The position numbers and the translations under genes are program-made. This document shows positions 54,410 to 62,585 of a stretch of 64,000 nt of DNA, one piece after another. Every line of letters begins with the position of its first letter. Position 1 is the first letter of the stretch. The DNA is from an uncultured Nitrospina sp. (GTDB lineage: Bacteria; Nitrospinota; Nitrospinia; Nitrospinales; VA-1), in contig CALAGQ010000048.1 of assembly GCA_937891765.1 (NCBI GenBank), forward strand, positions 1 through 64,000, written 5' to 3'. The notes beneath the pieces are model-generated. The model searched no databases. It saw only the letters and a program-made list of their open reading frames with translations, and was not told the DNA's origin.

Positions 54410-55168
54410 ATGTCAGACAATCCCAACCCCTCCGATTCCGCTATTGAAGTTCGCCAGCTACGCAAAGAGTTTGGGGTCTTGAAAGCGGTGGATGGCGTTA
54501 GTTTTGACTTGAAGCGTGGGGAATTTTTGTCGGTGTTTGGTCCGAACGGAGCGGGCAAGACCACTCTGATCAAGATTCTTGCGGGATTGACCCGGCCTTC
54601 ATCAGGCACAGCCCGGGTTGCCGGTTATGAAGTGGCAGAGGGAAGGTCTGAGATGCGGCGCGAAATCGGTGTTATTTCCCATTCGTCCGCCTTGTATGCT
54701 GATTTGACCCCCATGGAAAACCTGATTTTTTTTGGCAAGATGTATGGGCTGGATCATCCTAAGGAGTCGGCGCTGGAAGTTCTAGAAGATGTAGGGCTGG
54801 CAGCACGCAGGCACGACCGGGTGCGAACTTTCTCCCGCGGCATGTTGCAGAGACTATCCATCGCCCGGGCCATCCTGCACGACCCTTCCATATTATTTTT
54901 GGATGAACCTTTCACCGGCTTGGATATCCATGCCTCCAATGTGCTCAAGGAACATCTTCAAACATTACATAACAATAAGAGAACCATATTGATGACCACG
55001 CATGATGTTTCCTGCGGCCTGGAAATGTGTGACAAGGTGGCTCTGCAGGTGATGGGCAAGTTCGCCTTTTTTGAAGATATTAAAGATGTCGATAAGGAAA
55101 ATTTTGAGACGATGTATTTTGATGCGGTTCGCAATAACCAGTTCACCATGGGCATTCGCCCTCACTGA
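54410..55168 (+). CDS. ccmA: Haem exporter ATPase CcmA
   Basis: ABC ATPase of the CcmABCD complex that releases holo-CcmE, 252 residues. Walker A GPNGAGKTT, signature FSRGMLQRLSIARA, Walker B ILFLDEP and the switch histidine in MTTHD are intact. Followed by ccmB. Confidence 0.93.
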   Translation: MSDNPNPSDSAIEVRQLRKEFGVLKAVDGVSFDLKRGEFLSVFGPNGAGKTTLIKILAGLTRPSSGTARVAGYEVAEGRSEMRREIGVISHSSALYADLTPMENLIFFGKMYGLDHPKESALEVLEDVGLAARRHDRVRTFSRGMLQRLSIARAILHDPSILFLDEPFTGLDIHASNVLKEHLQTLHNNKRTILMTTHDVSCGLEMCDKVALQVMGKFAFFEDIKDVDKENFETMYFDAVRNNQFTMGIRPH

Positions 55169-55174
55169 GACAGC

Positions 55175-55855
55175 ATGAACCTTTTTTTGAGTCAAATTAC
55201 GGCGATTGTCTGGAAGGACGTTGTGACCGAGCTCAAGACCCGGGAACTGTTCAGCGCGATGTTTATTTTTGCATTGCTGGTGATTCTGATATTTATTTTT
55301 TCCGTGAACCTGAGTATCGTCAAGGCCAGTGAGGTGGGGCCGGGGATTTTATGGGTGGCGTTTTTATTTTCCGGAACCCTGGGCCTGAACCGGTCTTTCG
55401 TGATGGAAAAAGAAAATGGTTGCCTCATGGGGTTGATGCTGGTGCCCGCCGACCGAACGGCTATTTATTTCGGTAAACTGATCAGTAATTTTGTTTTTCT
55501 GACCATTATGGAATTATTCATCCTGCCGCTGTTCATGATTTTTTTTAATATCGACCTACTCGAACATTTGGCGCCACTTTTACTTGTTATATTTTTGGGG
55601 ACTCTGGGGTTCTGTGCTTTGGGAACCCTGTTGTCTTCGCTGGCCTCAAACCTTAAAACCCGGGAAATCATGTTGCCCATTTTGCTCTATCCCATACTGG
55701 TGCCGATTATTATCGGAGTGGTTCGGATGACCGGGCAGATACTGGCTGGCGAGCCTTTGTCGGAAATGATGAACTGGATTGGTTTGACGGCTTCCTTCGA
55801 TATCATTTATATTGGTGTCTCCATTATGACCATCGACCATATTCTGGAGGAGTGA
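55175..55855 (+). CDS. ccmB: Haem exporter membrane subunit CcmB
   Basis: A 226-residue membrane protein with six helices. WKDVVTELKTRELFSAMFIF at the N-terminus and RSFVMEKENGCLMGLMLVP are conserved CcmB segments. It is the membrane partner of CcmA. Confidence 0.93.
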   Translation: MNLFLSQITAIVWKDVVTELKTRELFSAMFIFALLVILIFIFSVNLSIVKASEVGPGILWVAFLFSGTLGLNRSFVMEKENGCLMGLMLVPADRTAIYFGKLISNFVFLTIMELFILPLFMIFFNIDLLEHLAPLLLVIFLGTLGFCALGTLLSSLASNLKTREIMLPILLYPILVPIIIGVVRMTGQILAGEPLSEMMNWIGLTASFDIIYIGVSIMTIDHILEE

Positions 55856-55859
55856 CGGA

Positions 55860-56003
55860 ATGGATAATATGGGATTTTTATTTGCGGCCAATGCGTTTGT
55901 ATGGGGCGGCATCATTTATTATGTGTACACGCTCAAACAACGCAACCGCGCTCTTGAAAAAGACCTGGACTTGCTGAAAGAAACTTTGAGTAAGGAAGGA
56001 TGA
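55860..56003 (+). CDS. ccmD: Small membrane protein CcmD
   Basis: A 47-residue peptide (MDNMGFLFAANAFVWGG and onward): N-terminal amphipathic part, one transmembrane helix (about 10-24) and a charged coiled tail. Size, topology and place between ccmB and ccmC identify it as CcmD, which holds CcmE in the CcmABC complex. Stop overlaps the ccmC start region. Confidence 0.88.
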   Translation: MDNMGFLFAANAFVWGGIIYYVYTLKQRNRALEKDLDLLKETLSKEG

Positions 56004-56719
56004 TGATGAGTCCCGATGAGGTAGAAGATAAAGAGGAAGAAAGCAATATCATGGTCTGGTTGACCGGCTCGGCATTGCTGGCGGCAATGATCGGGATATT
56101 TATCTATGTTCCGACCGAACGGACCGAGGGCGTGATTCAGCGAATCATGTATTTTCATATTCCGTGTGCCTGGCTTTCATTTTTCGCATTCTTTGTGGTT
56201 TTTATCTGCTCTATTTTGTTTCTGTGGAAGAAGGACCGGGAGTGGGACATATATGCCCATGCCTCGGCAGAGATCGGGGTGGTTTTCTGTTCCTTGGTAT
56301 TGATCACAGGTCCGATCTGGGCAAGGCCTATTTGGGGAGCCTGGTGGGTGTGGGATGCGCGCCTCACTTCCACTCTGATACTTTGGATCATATACGTGTC
56401 CTACCTCATGCTCCGGGCGCAAAGCGATGCCGGCTCCATGCGGGCTCGTTATGCCGCCGTGCTGGGCATTGTCGGGTTTCTGGACATTCCTCTCATCCAC
56501 TTTTCCGTACTCTGGTGGCGGGCATTTCATCCCCAACCCAAAGTCATCACCTCAGAAGGAATTGGCAAGGGAATGGACCCCAGCATGCTGGCGACACTGG
56601 GACTATCTCTGTGTGCCTTCACTCTGCTTTATTTCCTTCTGATGGGTGAGCGAGTGCGGCAGGAACAACTAAAAGATGAAATTGACCGCCTTAAAAGAGA
56701 AAAACTTTATTCGTCTTAA
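56000..56719 (+). CDS. ccmC: Haem transfer protein CcmC
   Basis: A 239-residue protein with six helices that loads haem onto CcmE. The WWD motif is PIWGAWWVWDARLTS (about 110-124); FHIPCAWLSFF carries one of the axial histidines and the later LIHFSVLWWRAFHP the other. Three ATG codons in a row at 56000, 56003 and 56006 leave the exact start open. Confidence 0.94.
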   Translation: MMMSPDEVEDKEEESNIMVWLTGSALLAAMIGIFIYVPTERTEGVIQRIMYFHIPCAWLSFFAFFVVFICSILFLWKKDREWDIYAHASAEIGVVFCSLVLITGPIWARPIWGAWWVWDARLTSTLILWIIYVSYLMLRAQSDAGSMRARYAAVLGIVGFLDIPLIHFSVLWWRAFHPQPKVITSEGIGKGMDPSMLATLGLSLCAFTLLYFLLMGERVRQEQLKDEIDRLKREKLYSS

Positions 56720-57257
56720 AGACGGACTGCTGGGCCTGTTGATTCTTGTGGCTCTGGCTCTGCTCATACTCCGTATTCAAAAACCCGGCCTGGAAAATCC
56801 ACAACCGGAAGTCAACCAGTTCAAGTCGCAAGAAGGCTATCTGGCGCCTCCGTTTAAGTTGAGGAATCTCAAGGGTAACTTGGAAGGATTGGACGATCAT
56901 TCCGGTAAAGTGATTGTCATTAACTTCTGGGCAACCTGGTGCGTTCCCTGCGTTAAGGAAATGCCAAGCTTCGAAAATCTGTACCGCCGTTTTCGCTCAA
57001 AGGGGCTGACCATTCTCGCGATCAGTCTGGATAAGGGGGATGCTTCCAAGGTTCAGGAATTTGTGGATAAGCACAAATTATCTTTTCCGGTTTTGCTGGA
57101 TACCGAAGGGGTAGCCGAAAAGCTCTATCCGTCTTTCACCATTCCATTCACCTATGTGATCGATAAGCAGGGCAGGGTTGTCGCTCGTGTCGATGGCGCT
57201 AAAAACTGGGAATCGTCTGAAACGTTCGAAGCGGTGGAGCATCTTTTAAAACAATAA
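56676..57257 (+). CDS. Thioredoxin-like CcmG/ResA protein
   Basis: A 193-residue membrane-anchored thioredoxin. Helix at about 17-33, then a TlpA/ResA-type fold with WATWCVPCVKEMP (active-site WCVPC near 90) and the cis-proline region SFTIPFTYVID. It would reduce the haem-site cysteines of apocytochromes. The start overlaps the end of ccmC by 44 bp, fixing it as the last gene of the ccm operon. Confidence 0.9.
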   Translation: MKLTALKEKNFIRLKDGLLGLLILVALALLILRIQKPGLENPQPEVNQFKSQEGYLAPPFKLRNLKGNLEGLDDHSGKVIVINFWATWCVPCVKEMPSFENLYRRFRSKGLTILAISLDKGDASKVQEFVDKHKLSFPVLLDTEGVAEKLYPSFTIPFTYVIDKQGRVVARVDGAKNWESSETFEAVEHLLKQ

Positions 57258-57271
57258 ATGGAAAGTATTTA

Positions 57272-57688
57272 ATGATAAATGAAGAGAAAGCCAAATTTGC
57301 CAACGAAAATTTTTATGAAGCCTTTAATAAAAGGGATATTGAGGCGATGAAAAGGGTGTGGGGGTATGATGAAAATGCAACCTGTATCCACCCTGGTTGG
57401 CCGCCCCTCAAAGGCTTCGAACCAATTTTAAATAGCTGGTCGGGTATTTTTGAAAACTCGGGGAATATGGAGATTCAGATTTCTGATGTGCAGGTTCATG
57501 CCTCGATTGATCTGGCCTGGGTTTCCTGCACCGAGAAGCTTTATACCATCGCTGAAAGCGGAGTGCTGGCTTCTATGGTTTTTGCCACCAACTTGTTTCA
57601 TCTTGAGGGCGATGTCTGGAAGATGGTCATGCACCATGCGTCGCCTATCCCCGACATCCGTGAAAAGGAAGATGTATCGAGGAACTGA
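57272..57688 (+). CDS. SnoaL-like (NTF2 fold) protein
   Basis: A 138-residue soluble protein. FYEAFNKRDIEAMKRVW, ATCIHPGWPPLKGFEPILNSW and VWKMVMHHASP are typical of SnoaL_3/DUF4440 proteins; the histidines line the fold's pocket. No specific function can be given. 14 bp after the thioredoxin gene, possibly part of the operon. Confidence 0.8.
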   Translation: MINEEKAKFANENFYEAFNKRDIEAMKRVWGYDENATCIHPGWPPLKGFEPILNSWSGIFENSGNMEIQISDVQVHASIDLAWVSCTEKLYTIAESGVLASMVFATNLFHLEGDVWKMVMHHASPIPDIREKEDVSRN

Positions 57689-57709
57689 AAGGCAGTCCGG
57701 CTAAAGAGA

Positions 57710-58690
57710 TCATTGTTTCAAAAAACACGCGACATGATGGCCGGGAACGATTTCTTTAAGGGCAGGTATTTCTTCTTCGCATTGTTTTTCCTTGATGGGG
57801 CAACGGTTGTGGAAGGCGCAACCCTTGAGAGGGCTGGTGGGATCGGGGATGTCTCCCTTTATAGATGCCTTTTGTTTGATCCGTCCTGACTCCAGATTTG
57901 GGATCGCGTTCAGCAGCGCCGTGGTGTAAGGGTGCTGAGGCGAATTGTAAATTTGTTCGCTATCCGCAAGCTCAACAATTTTTCCTAGATACATCACCGC
58001 GACCCGGTCGCAGAAATATTCCACCACCCCCATATCGTGAGAGATGAACAGGTAGGAGATATCCAGCCTTTCTTTCAAGTCCAGCAAGAGGTTGATGATC
58101 TGAGCCTGTATGGAAACGTCCAAAGCCGATACCGGCTCATCCGCCACCACCAGTTTTGGATTCAAAGCGATGGCCCGGGCAATGCCCACGCGCTGTAGCT
58201 GGCCTCCGCTCAATTCGTGGGGATATCGGTTGAAGTGACCGGGGGTCAGGCCCACGTGCTCTAAAAGCTGTGTTGCTTTTTCGGCATTTTCTTTTTTGTC
58301 TTGGAAACCATGAATTTCAAAAGGTTCCTGAAGAATGTTGCCGATACGTCTTGCCGGATTGACGGAGGAATAAGGGTCCTGGAAAATGATCTGCATTTCC
58401 CTTCTAAGGTTTCTCATCTCAGTTTCTTTGAGAGCGAACAGGTTGGTGCCGAAAAAGTTTACCTGCCCTGAGGTCGGTTCGATCAGGCGGAGCAAGGTTC
58501 GGGCCGCAGTGGATTTGCCGCATCCGCTCTCTCCCACCAGCCCCAGTGTTTCTCCTGCTTTAAGGGCGAAGGAAATTCCATCTACGGCGCGAACCGGTGG
58601 AGCCTGTTTTTCGAGGAATTTCTTTTGGGCTGGAAAATATTTCTTTAGATCGTGGACTTCCAGTAGGGGAATGTTAGTCTCAGTATTCAT
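57710..58690 (-). CDS. Oligopeptide-type ABC transporter ATPase, OppF/DppF-like
   Basis: A 326-residue ATPase. Walker A GESGCGKST, signature LSGGQLQRVGIARA, Walker B LVVADEP, then the OPP/DPP C-terminal extension with HNRCP. ATG at 58690 overlaps the upstream gene's stop as ATGA. Permeases and binding protein are not in the neighbourhood, so the substrate is unknown. Confidence 0.9.
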   Translation of the reverse strand: MNTETNIPLLEVHDLKKYFPAQKKFLEKQAPPVRAVDGISFALKAGETLGLVGESGCGKSTAARTLLRLIEPTSGQVNFFGTNLFALKETEMRNLRREMQIIFQDPYSSVNPARRIGNILQEPFEIHGFQDKKENAEKATQLLEHVGLTPGHFNRYPHELSGGQLQRVGIARAIALNPKLVVADEPVSALDVSIQAQIINLLLDLKERLDISYLFISHDMGVVEYFCDRVAVMYLGKIVELADSEQIYNSPQHPYTTALLNAIPNLESGRIKQKASIKGDIPDPTSPLKGCAFHNRCPIKEKQCEEEIPALKEIVPGHHVACFLKQ

Positions 58691-59673
58691 AACGATCCCG
58701 GCTCCAAGTGGCAACTCCATTGTCGCTCGGTATCTGCCGGACGCAGTTCGGGTTTTTGGGTTTTGCATTTATCAATAGCCCAGGCGCAACGGGGATGAAA
58801 CGCGCACCCTGAAGGCCGCTGGTCGAGACTGGGAACGTTGCCCGAAATTTCTTCCAGCCGGGTGCCTTTTTTTTTCACGGCTCCCAGCTTGGGGACAGAG
58901 GCGATGAGGCCCTTGGTGTAGGGATGCAGGGGACTATTAAGAAGAGACCGGGCAGGCCCGGACTCCACGATTTCTCCTGCATACATGACCAGAACCCTCT
59001 GAGCGATTTCCGCGACTACCCCCAGGTCATGGGTGATGATGAGAATAGACATCCCGGTTTCATTTTTTAAATTTTCCAGAAGCTCAAGAATCTGAGCTTG
59101 AATAAGAACATCGAGAGCAGTCGTGGGTTCATCGGCGATGAGGACTCTGGGAGCGCAGGACAGGGCCATTGCAATCATGACGCGTTGCCGCATTCCCCCA
59201 CTGAGCTGATGGGGATAGTGTTTCAGTTTTTCCTTTGGTGATGGGAGTTCCACCCGACTCAACAGATATGCCGACTTTTTCAGGGCTTCTTGCCGATTCA
59301 TAGTCGTATGGCGAAGGAGCGTTTCGGCCATTTGTTCTCCAATGGTCAAGACCGGATTGAGAGAGGTCATGGGATCCTGAAAGATCATGGAAATTGAGCG
59401 GCCGCGCAGGTCCCGCAAGGCTTTTGCATTGAGGGATAACAGGTTCTGGCCGGCAAACAGGATTTTCCCGCTCAGAATTTCCGCCGGTGGCTCCGGTAAA
59501 AGACGGAGAATAGAAAGGGCGCTGACGGTCTTTCCGCAACCGGACTCCCCGACCAGTGCCAAGGTTTCGCCTTGATTTAAATGAAAGCTGATTCCATTGA
59601 CGGCGGTCAGCTTTCCCCTGAGAGTGGAAAAAGAGACTTTCAGGTTTTGGACATCCAGTTCCGGTGATGACAT
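58687..59673 (-). CDS. Oligopeptide-type ABC transporter ATPase, OppD/DppD-like
   Basis: A 328-residue ATPase. Walker A GESGCGKTV, signature LSGGMRQRVMIAMAL, Walker B VLIADEP and the C-terminal SGCAFHPRCAWAIDKC extension, whose cysteines may hold an iron-sulphur centre as in related peptide importers. Coupled to the OppF-like gene. Confidence 0.9.
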   Translation of the reverse strand: MSSPELDVQNLKVSFSTLRGKLTAVNGISFHLNQGETLALVGESGCGKTVSALSILRLLPEPPAEILSGKILFAGQNLLSLNAKALRDLRGRSISMIFQDPMTSLNPVLTIGEQMAETLLRHTTMNRQEALKKSAYLLSRVELPSPKEKLKHYPHQLSGGMRQRVMIAMALSCAPRVLIADEPTTALDVLIQAQILELLENLKNETGMSILIITHDLGVVAEIAQRVLVMYAGEIVESGPARSLLNSPLHPYTKGLIASVPKLGAVKKKGTRLEEISGNVPSLDQRPSGCAFHPRCAWAIDKCKTQKPELRPADTERQWSCHLEPGSL

Positions 59674-59740
59674 CTTTATTTTAGCAATAATAGGTTAGGA
59701 CGAATCTAATCCGGCATAAATTCGGTTTTCGAATTTCTGA

Positions 59741-59749
59741 TGCTATAAT
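59741..59749 (+). promoter_or_regulatory. Extended -10 of the receiver gene at 59812
   Basis: TGCTATAAT, identical to the nine bases upstream of the paralogous gene at 11569. Confidence 0.5.
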
Positions 59750-59811
59750 AAATCATTTGCATGCTTAATGGTCATTCTGGAGAATTTTAATTGTTCTCAA
59801 GTGAAAATTAA

Positions 59812-60198
59812 ATGAATCCCTTTACAAAAATATTGGTGGTTGAAGATGACCCCACATCCTCAAAATTGATGACTTATCATCTTAGGATGATGGGATTCAA
59901 AAACGTAACGGAAGTCGCGGACGGAGACTCGGCGCTGGAGCAAATGAAAAAGGAAAAAGCGGATTTGGTGATCGCCGATTGGCATATGCCAAACCTGAAT
60001 GGACTGGACCTTTTTAAAGCAATTCGGGAAGAGGAATTGTGGCGGGATATTCCGTTCCTGATGGTCACGGTGGAAAAAGATGGTCAAAAGGTGCAGAAAG
60101 CCATCCAGGCGGGGGTTCGGGACTATATTGTGAAACCCATTAAGGGTGAGAATTTTAAGCGGAAGATCCATGAACTGTTAAGGCTGGATCGGGTCTGA
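59812..60198 (+). CDS. Stand-alone CheY-like receiver protein, paralogue of 11569-11940
   Basis: A 128-residue single REC domain. E11-D12-D13, phospho-acceptor D56 in IADWHMP, T86 in LMVTVE and K108 in DYIVKP. The shared DWHMP, PFLMVTVE and RDYIVKP segments mark it as a paralogue of the other stand-alone receiver. No output domain, no adjacent kinase. Confidence 0.88.
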   Translation: MNPFTKILVVEDDPTSSKLMTYHLRMMGFKNVTEVADGDSALEQMKKEKADLVIADWHMPNLNGLDLFKAIREEELWRDIPFLMVTVEKDGQKVQKAIQAGVRDYIVKPIKGENFKRKIHELLRLDRV

Positions 60199-60247
60199 AT
60201 CGAAATGAAGAAAATGAATTTGCGGGGGCGTTTGTCAGAGCTAAAGA

Positions 60248-60273
60248 AAAAGGCGGTCAAGTGACCGCCTTTT
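60248..60273. terminator. Intrinsic terminator after the receiver gene
   Basis: AAAGGCGGTCA pairs with TGACCGCCTTT around two bases; A-rich before, TTTT after. Serves the receiver gene and possibly the convergent gene at 60299. Confidence 0.85.
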
Positions 60274-60298
60274 CAGAAAATTAGTGTTCTATGAAATT

Positions 60299-60754
60299 TT
60301 ATTTGGATTTAACAAGGCATTCCTTTTCAAGTTCCTTGCTCACGATATTGTCGCATTGTTTAGGATTTCCGAGAACGATGGCATAGCAATAGGCCTGGCT
60401 ATCCCGGTTCAAGATCAGGGTGCAATAATAATTGCTGTGATCTTTATGTTTGTAGCGGCTTTCGGGATCGTTGATGGGGGTCAGGGCAAGGCAAAGGTTT
60501 CGCTGATCTTCTTTAGAAAGCTTTCCCGTTGGTTTTGCCGCAGACGAGAACAGACCGGTCCTCGACATGGCCTCGGCGGGACCTTTCCCATCAAGAACGG
60601 TTACCGGGGCTACCCCGGGGCGTCCCTTTCGAACTTCCTGGGTTATTTCATCACAAGCTTTTGTGTCGGCAACGTCTGTTGCCATGGAGAGTGGAGCATT
60701 CACAAAAAATGCTAACGACACTACTATCCATCCCATAGCCCTGTTCATCCACAT
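60299..60754 (-). CDS. Secreted cysteine-containing hypothetical protein
   Basis: A 151-residue protein from the ATG at 60754 (GGAGG upstream; the longer frame to 60901 is unlikely). Signal peptide of about 25 residues ending LSMA. Mature part with five cysteines (in KACDE, NLCLA, YYCTL, AYCYA, QCDN and a last one near the end) that could form disulphides. I do not recognise the family. Confidence 0.65.
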   Translation of the reverse strand: MWMNRAMGWIVVSLAFFVNAPLSMATDVADTKACDEITQEVRKGRPGVAPVTVLDGKGPAEAMSRTGLFSSAAKPTGKLSKEDQRNLCLALTPINDPESRYKHKDHSNYYCTLILNRDSQAYCYAIVLGNPKQCDNIVSKELEKECLVKSK

Positions 60755-60985
60755 ATCAGTTTTCCTCCCAAATGACTTGTTTTTTTTTGACGTCTGACAA
60801 AAAAAAGAGATAAATCGATGCTTGCAAGGATACCTTATTTTGTGGGGAAAACCAAAAATTGTATTCAAACTATTGAAAATATATGAGCTTATAAAAACCA
60901 TGCGGGCGCAGGAAATGACGCGCTGATAAGGGGCTTTTCCTCTATGAAAAGCCTCGGAAGGGGTTGATCAATGAATCTGGTTTGG

Positions 60986-61096
60986 TTACTTTGTTTCGGC
61001 TGGCTTTTTCTTGCGCATGGCTCCAAAAACCACCTTCACCACAGTACCGAGCATCAATAGCAATAAAATGATTAAAAATGTTTCGTTCATATTCAT
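60986..61096 (-). CDS. Possible 36-residue membrane peptide
   Basis: MNMNETFLIILLLLMLG begins a short frame with one transmembrane helix and a basic tail ending in RKKKPAETK. No good Shine-Dalgarno. The rest of 60755-61296 is AT-rich and holds nothing else I can support. Confidence 0.35.
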   Translation of the reverse strand: MNMNETFLIILLLLMLGTVVKVVFGAMRKKKPAETK

Positions 61097-61296
61097 AAGG
61101 GTACTTTGAGTAATATAATCACTGAGATTTTGAAATTTTCATATCGGAAGCAACCCCGAAATAATTAGCTTCCAAAAATTTAAACGTGGTTCATTATACC
61201 AATAAAAATAAATGATTAATGTTACATTTATGTCATAAACGCGTTAATAGTTAGCTTTTAGGATATCCTTATTCCTATTTTATAGGGAAAAAATTC

Positions 61297-61584
61297 ATGA
61301 AATCATGGAAAAAGTCGCAAATAAGAAAATATCTTGGGCCTCTATTAGTAGTCGTGGGGCTGGCCTATACTTATCATTCCCATATTACCGGTTGCCCACG
61401 TTATGTCATTTTCGCGGGCTGGGCACTGGGACCCCCTGTTTGGTTTCTTTTGGAATATGGCCAGCTGTTTGACAAAGAAAATGAAGATTTGACGACCTTT
61501 AAACATTATCAAAGCCTCTGCAGAAACCTTTGGTTGGGGTTCCTGGCCTATTTGGCGGCGTTTTATCTTGGCCCGTGGAATTGA
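61297..61584 (+). CDS. Small membrane protein of unknown function
   Basis: A 95-residue protein with a basic N-terminus and about three hydrophobic segments (13-26, 36-51, 77-92). Two cysteines. No family recognised. Confidence 0.6.
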   Translation: MKSWKKSQIRKYLGPLLVVVGLAYTYHSHITGCPRYVIFAGWALGPPVWFLLEYGQLFDKENEDLTTFKHYQSLCRNLWLGFLAYLAAFYLGPWN

Positions 61585-61701
61585 TTTATATTTTTCGAGC
61601 TCATACTTCCGTTTATACTAGCCCGCTTCATGAGGCCGGAAAGTGAATACGAAAGATCTGAGATAAGCGCCCGGCGCAAACCCTGAAGTTTTTAAAGTCA
61701 T

Positions 61702-62469
61702 ATGCGAATTTTAAGTTGGAATGTTAATGGCGTGCGGGCTGCAGTCAAAAAAGGATTTTTTGACTGGCTGGAGTCTGAATCACCGGATGTGGTGTGCCTG
61801 CAGGAAATCAAAGCTCGAACCGAAGACCTTGATGAATCCATACTAAATCCTGCCGGTTACCATGCGGCTTGGAACCCGGCCGAGCGCAAGGGATACAGTG
61901 GCGTCGCCATTTTCACCAAAAAGAAACCGCAAGCGGTTCATAGAGGGATAGGCATCGAGCGGTTTGATGTGGAAGGACGCGTCGTTAGAATCGAGTTCAA
62001 AGATTTTGATCTGTTCAATGTCTATTTCCCTAACGGTACCAGCGGTGAGGAACGACTGGAATATAAAATGGATTTTTATGACGCCTTTCTCGATCATTGC
62101 GAGCAACTGCGGGCCGAGGGCAGGGAGTTGGTGATTACTGGAGATGTGAACACCGCCCACAAGGCGATTGATTTGAGAAACCCCAAAGCCAATGAAAAAA
62201 ACTCGGGCTTTTTGCCGGAAGAGAGAGCCTGGGTCGATAAATTCGTTTCGCATGGATATGTGGACAGCTTCAGGGAATTTCACCCGGAACCAGATCAATA
62301 CACCTGGTGGAGCTACCGGTTTAATGTGCGGGCCAAAAATGTTGGTTGGCGCATTGATTATTTTTTCGTCACAGAAAAACTCATGGCAAAGGTTAAAGAC
62401 TCTTTCATCCAGCCTGATATCATGGGCTCGGATCATTGCCCTATAGGTCTGGATATCAAGGCCAAATAA
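61702..62469 (+). CDS. xth: Exodeoxyribonuclease III
   Basis: AP endonuclease/3'-5' exonuclease of base-excision repair, 255 residues. LSWNVNGVRA, CLQEIKA (metal Glu), GDVNTAHKAIDL, WWSYR with GWRIDYFF, and GSDHCPIGLDI (catalytic Asp-His) are in order. Confidence 0.95.
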   Translation: MRILSWNVNGVRAAVKKGFFDWLESESPDVVCLQEIKARTEDLDESILNPAGYHAAWNPAERKGYSGVAIFTKKKPQAVHRGIGIERFDVEGRVVRIEFKDFDLFNVYFPNGTSGEERLEYKMDFYDAFLDHCEQLRAEGRELVITGDVNTAHKAIDLRNPKANEKNSGFLPEERAWVDKFVSHGYVDSFREFHPEPDQYTWWSYRFNVRAKNVGWRIDYFFVTEKLMAKVKDSFIQPDIMGSDHCPIGLDIKAK

Positions 62470-62585
62470 TCGACATATGCAACGTTTGCGGATCGCCCGC
62501 ATCTAATGATTTGCCATCCTGATAAACGGGGTTCGTCATTCAAGCGTAATAAAAATGAAGTATTTTGAACTGAAGTGGGGATTTT

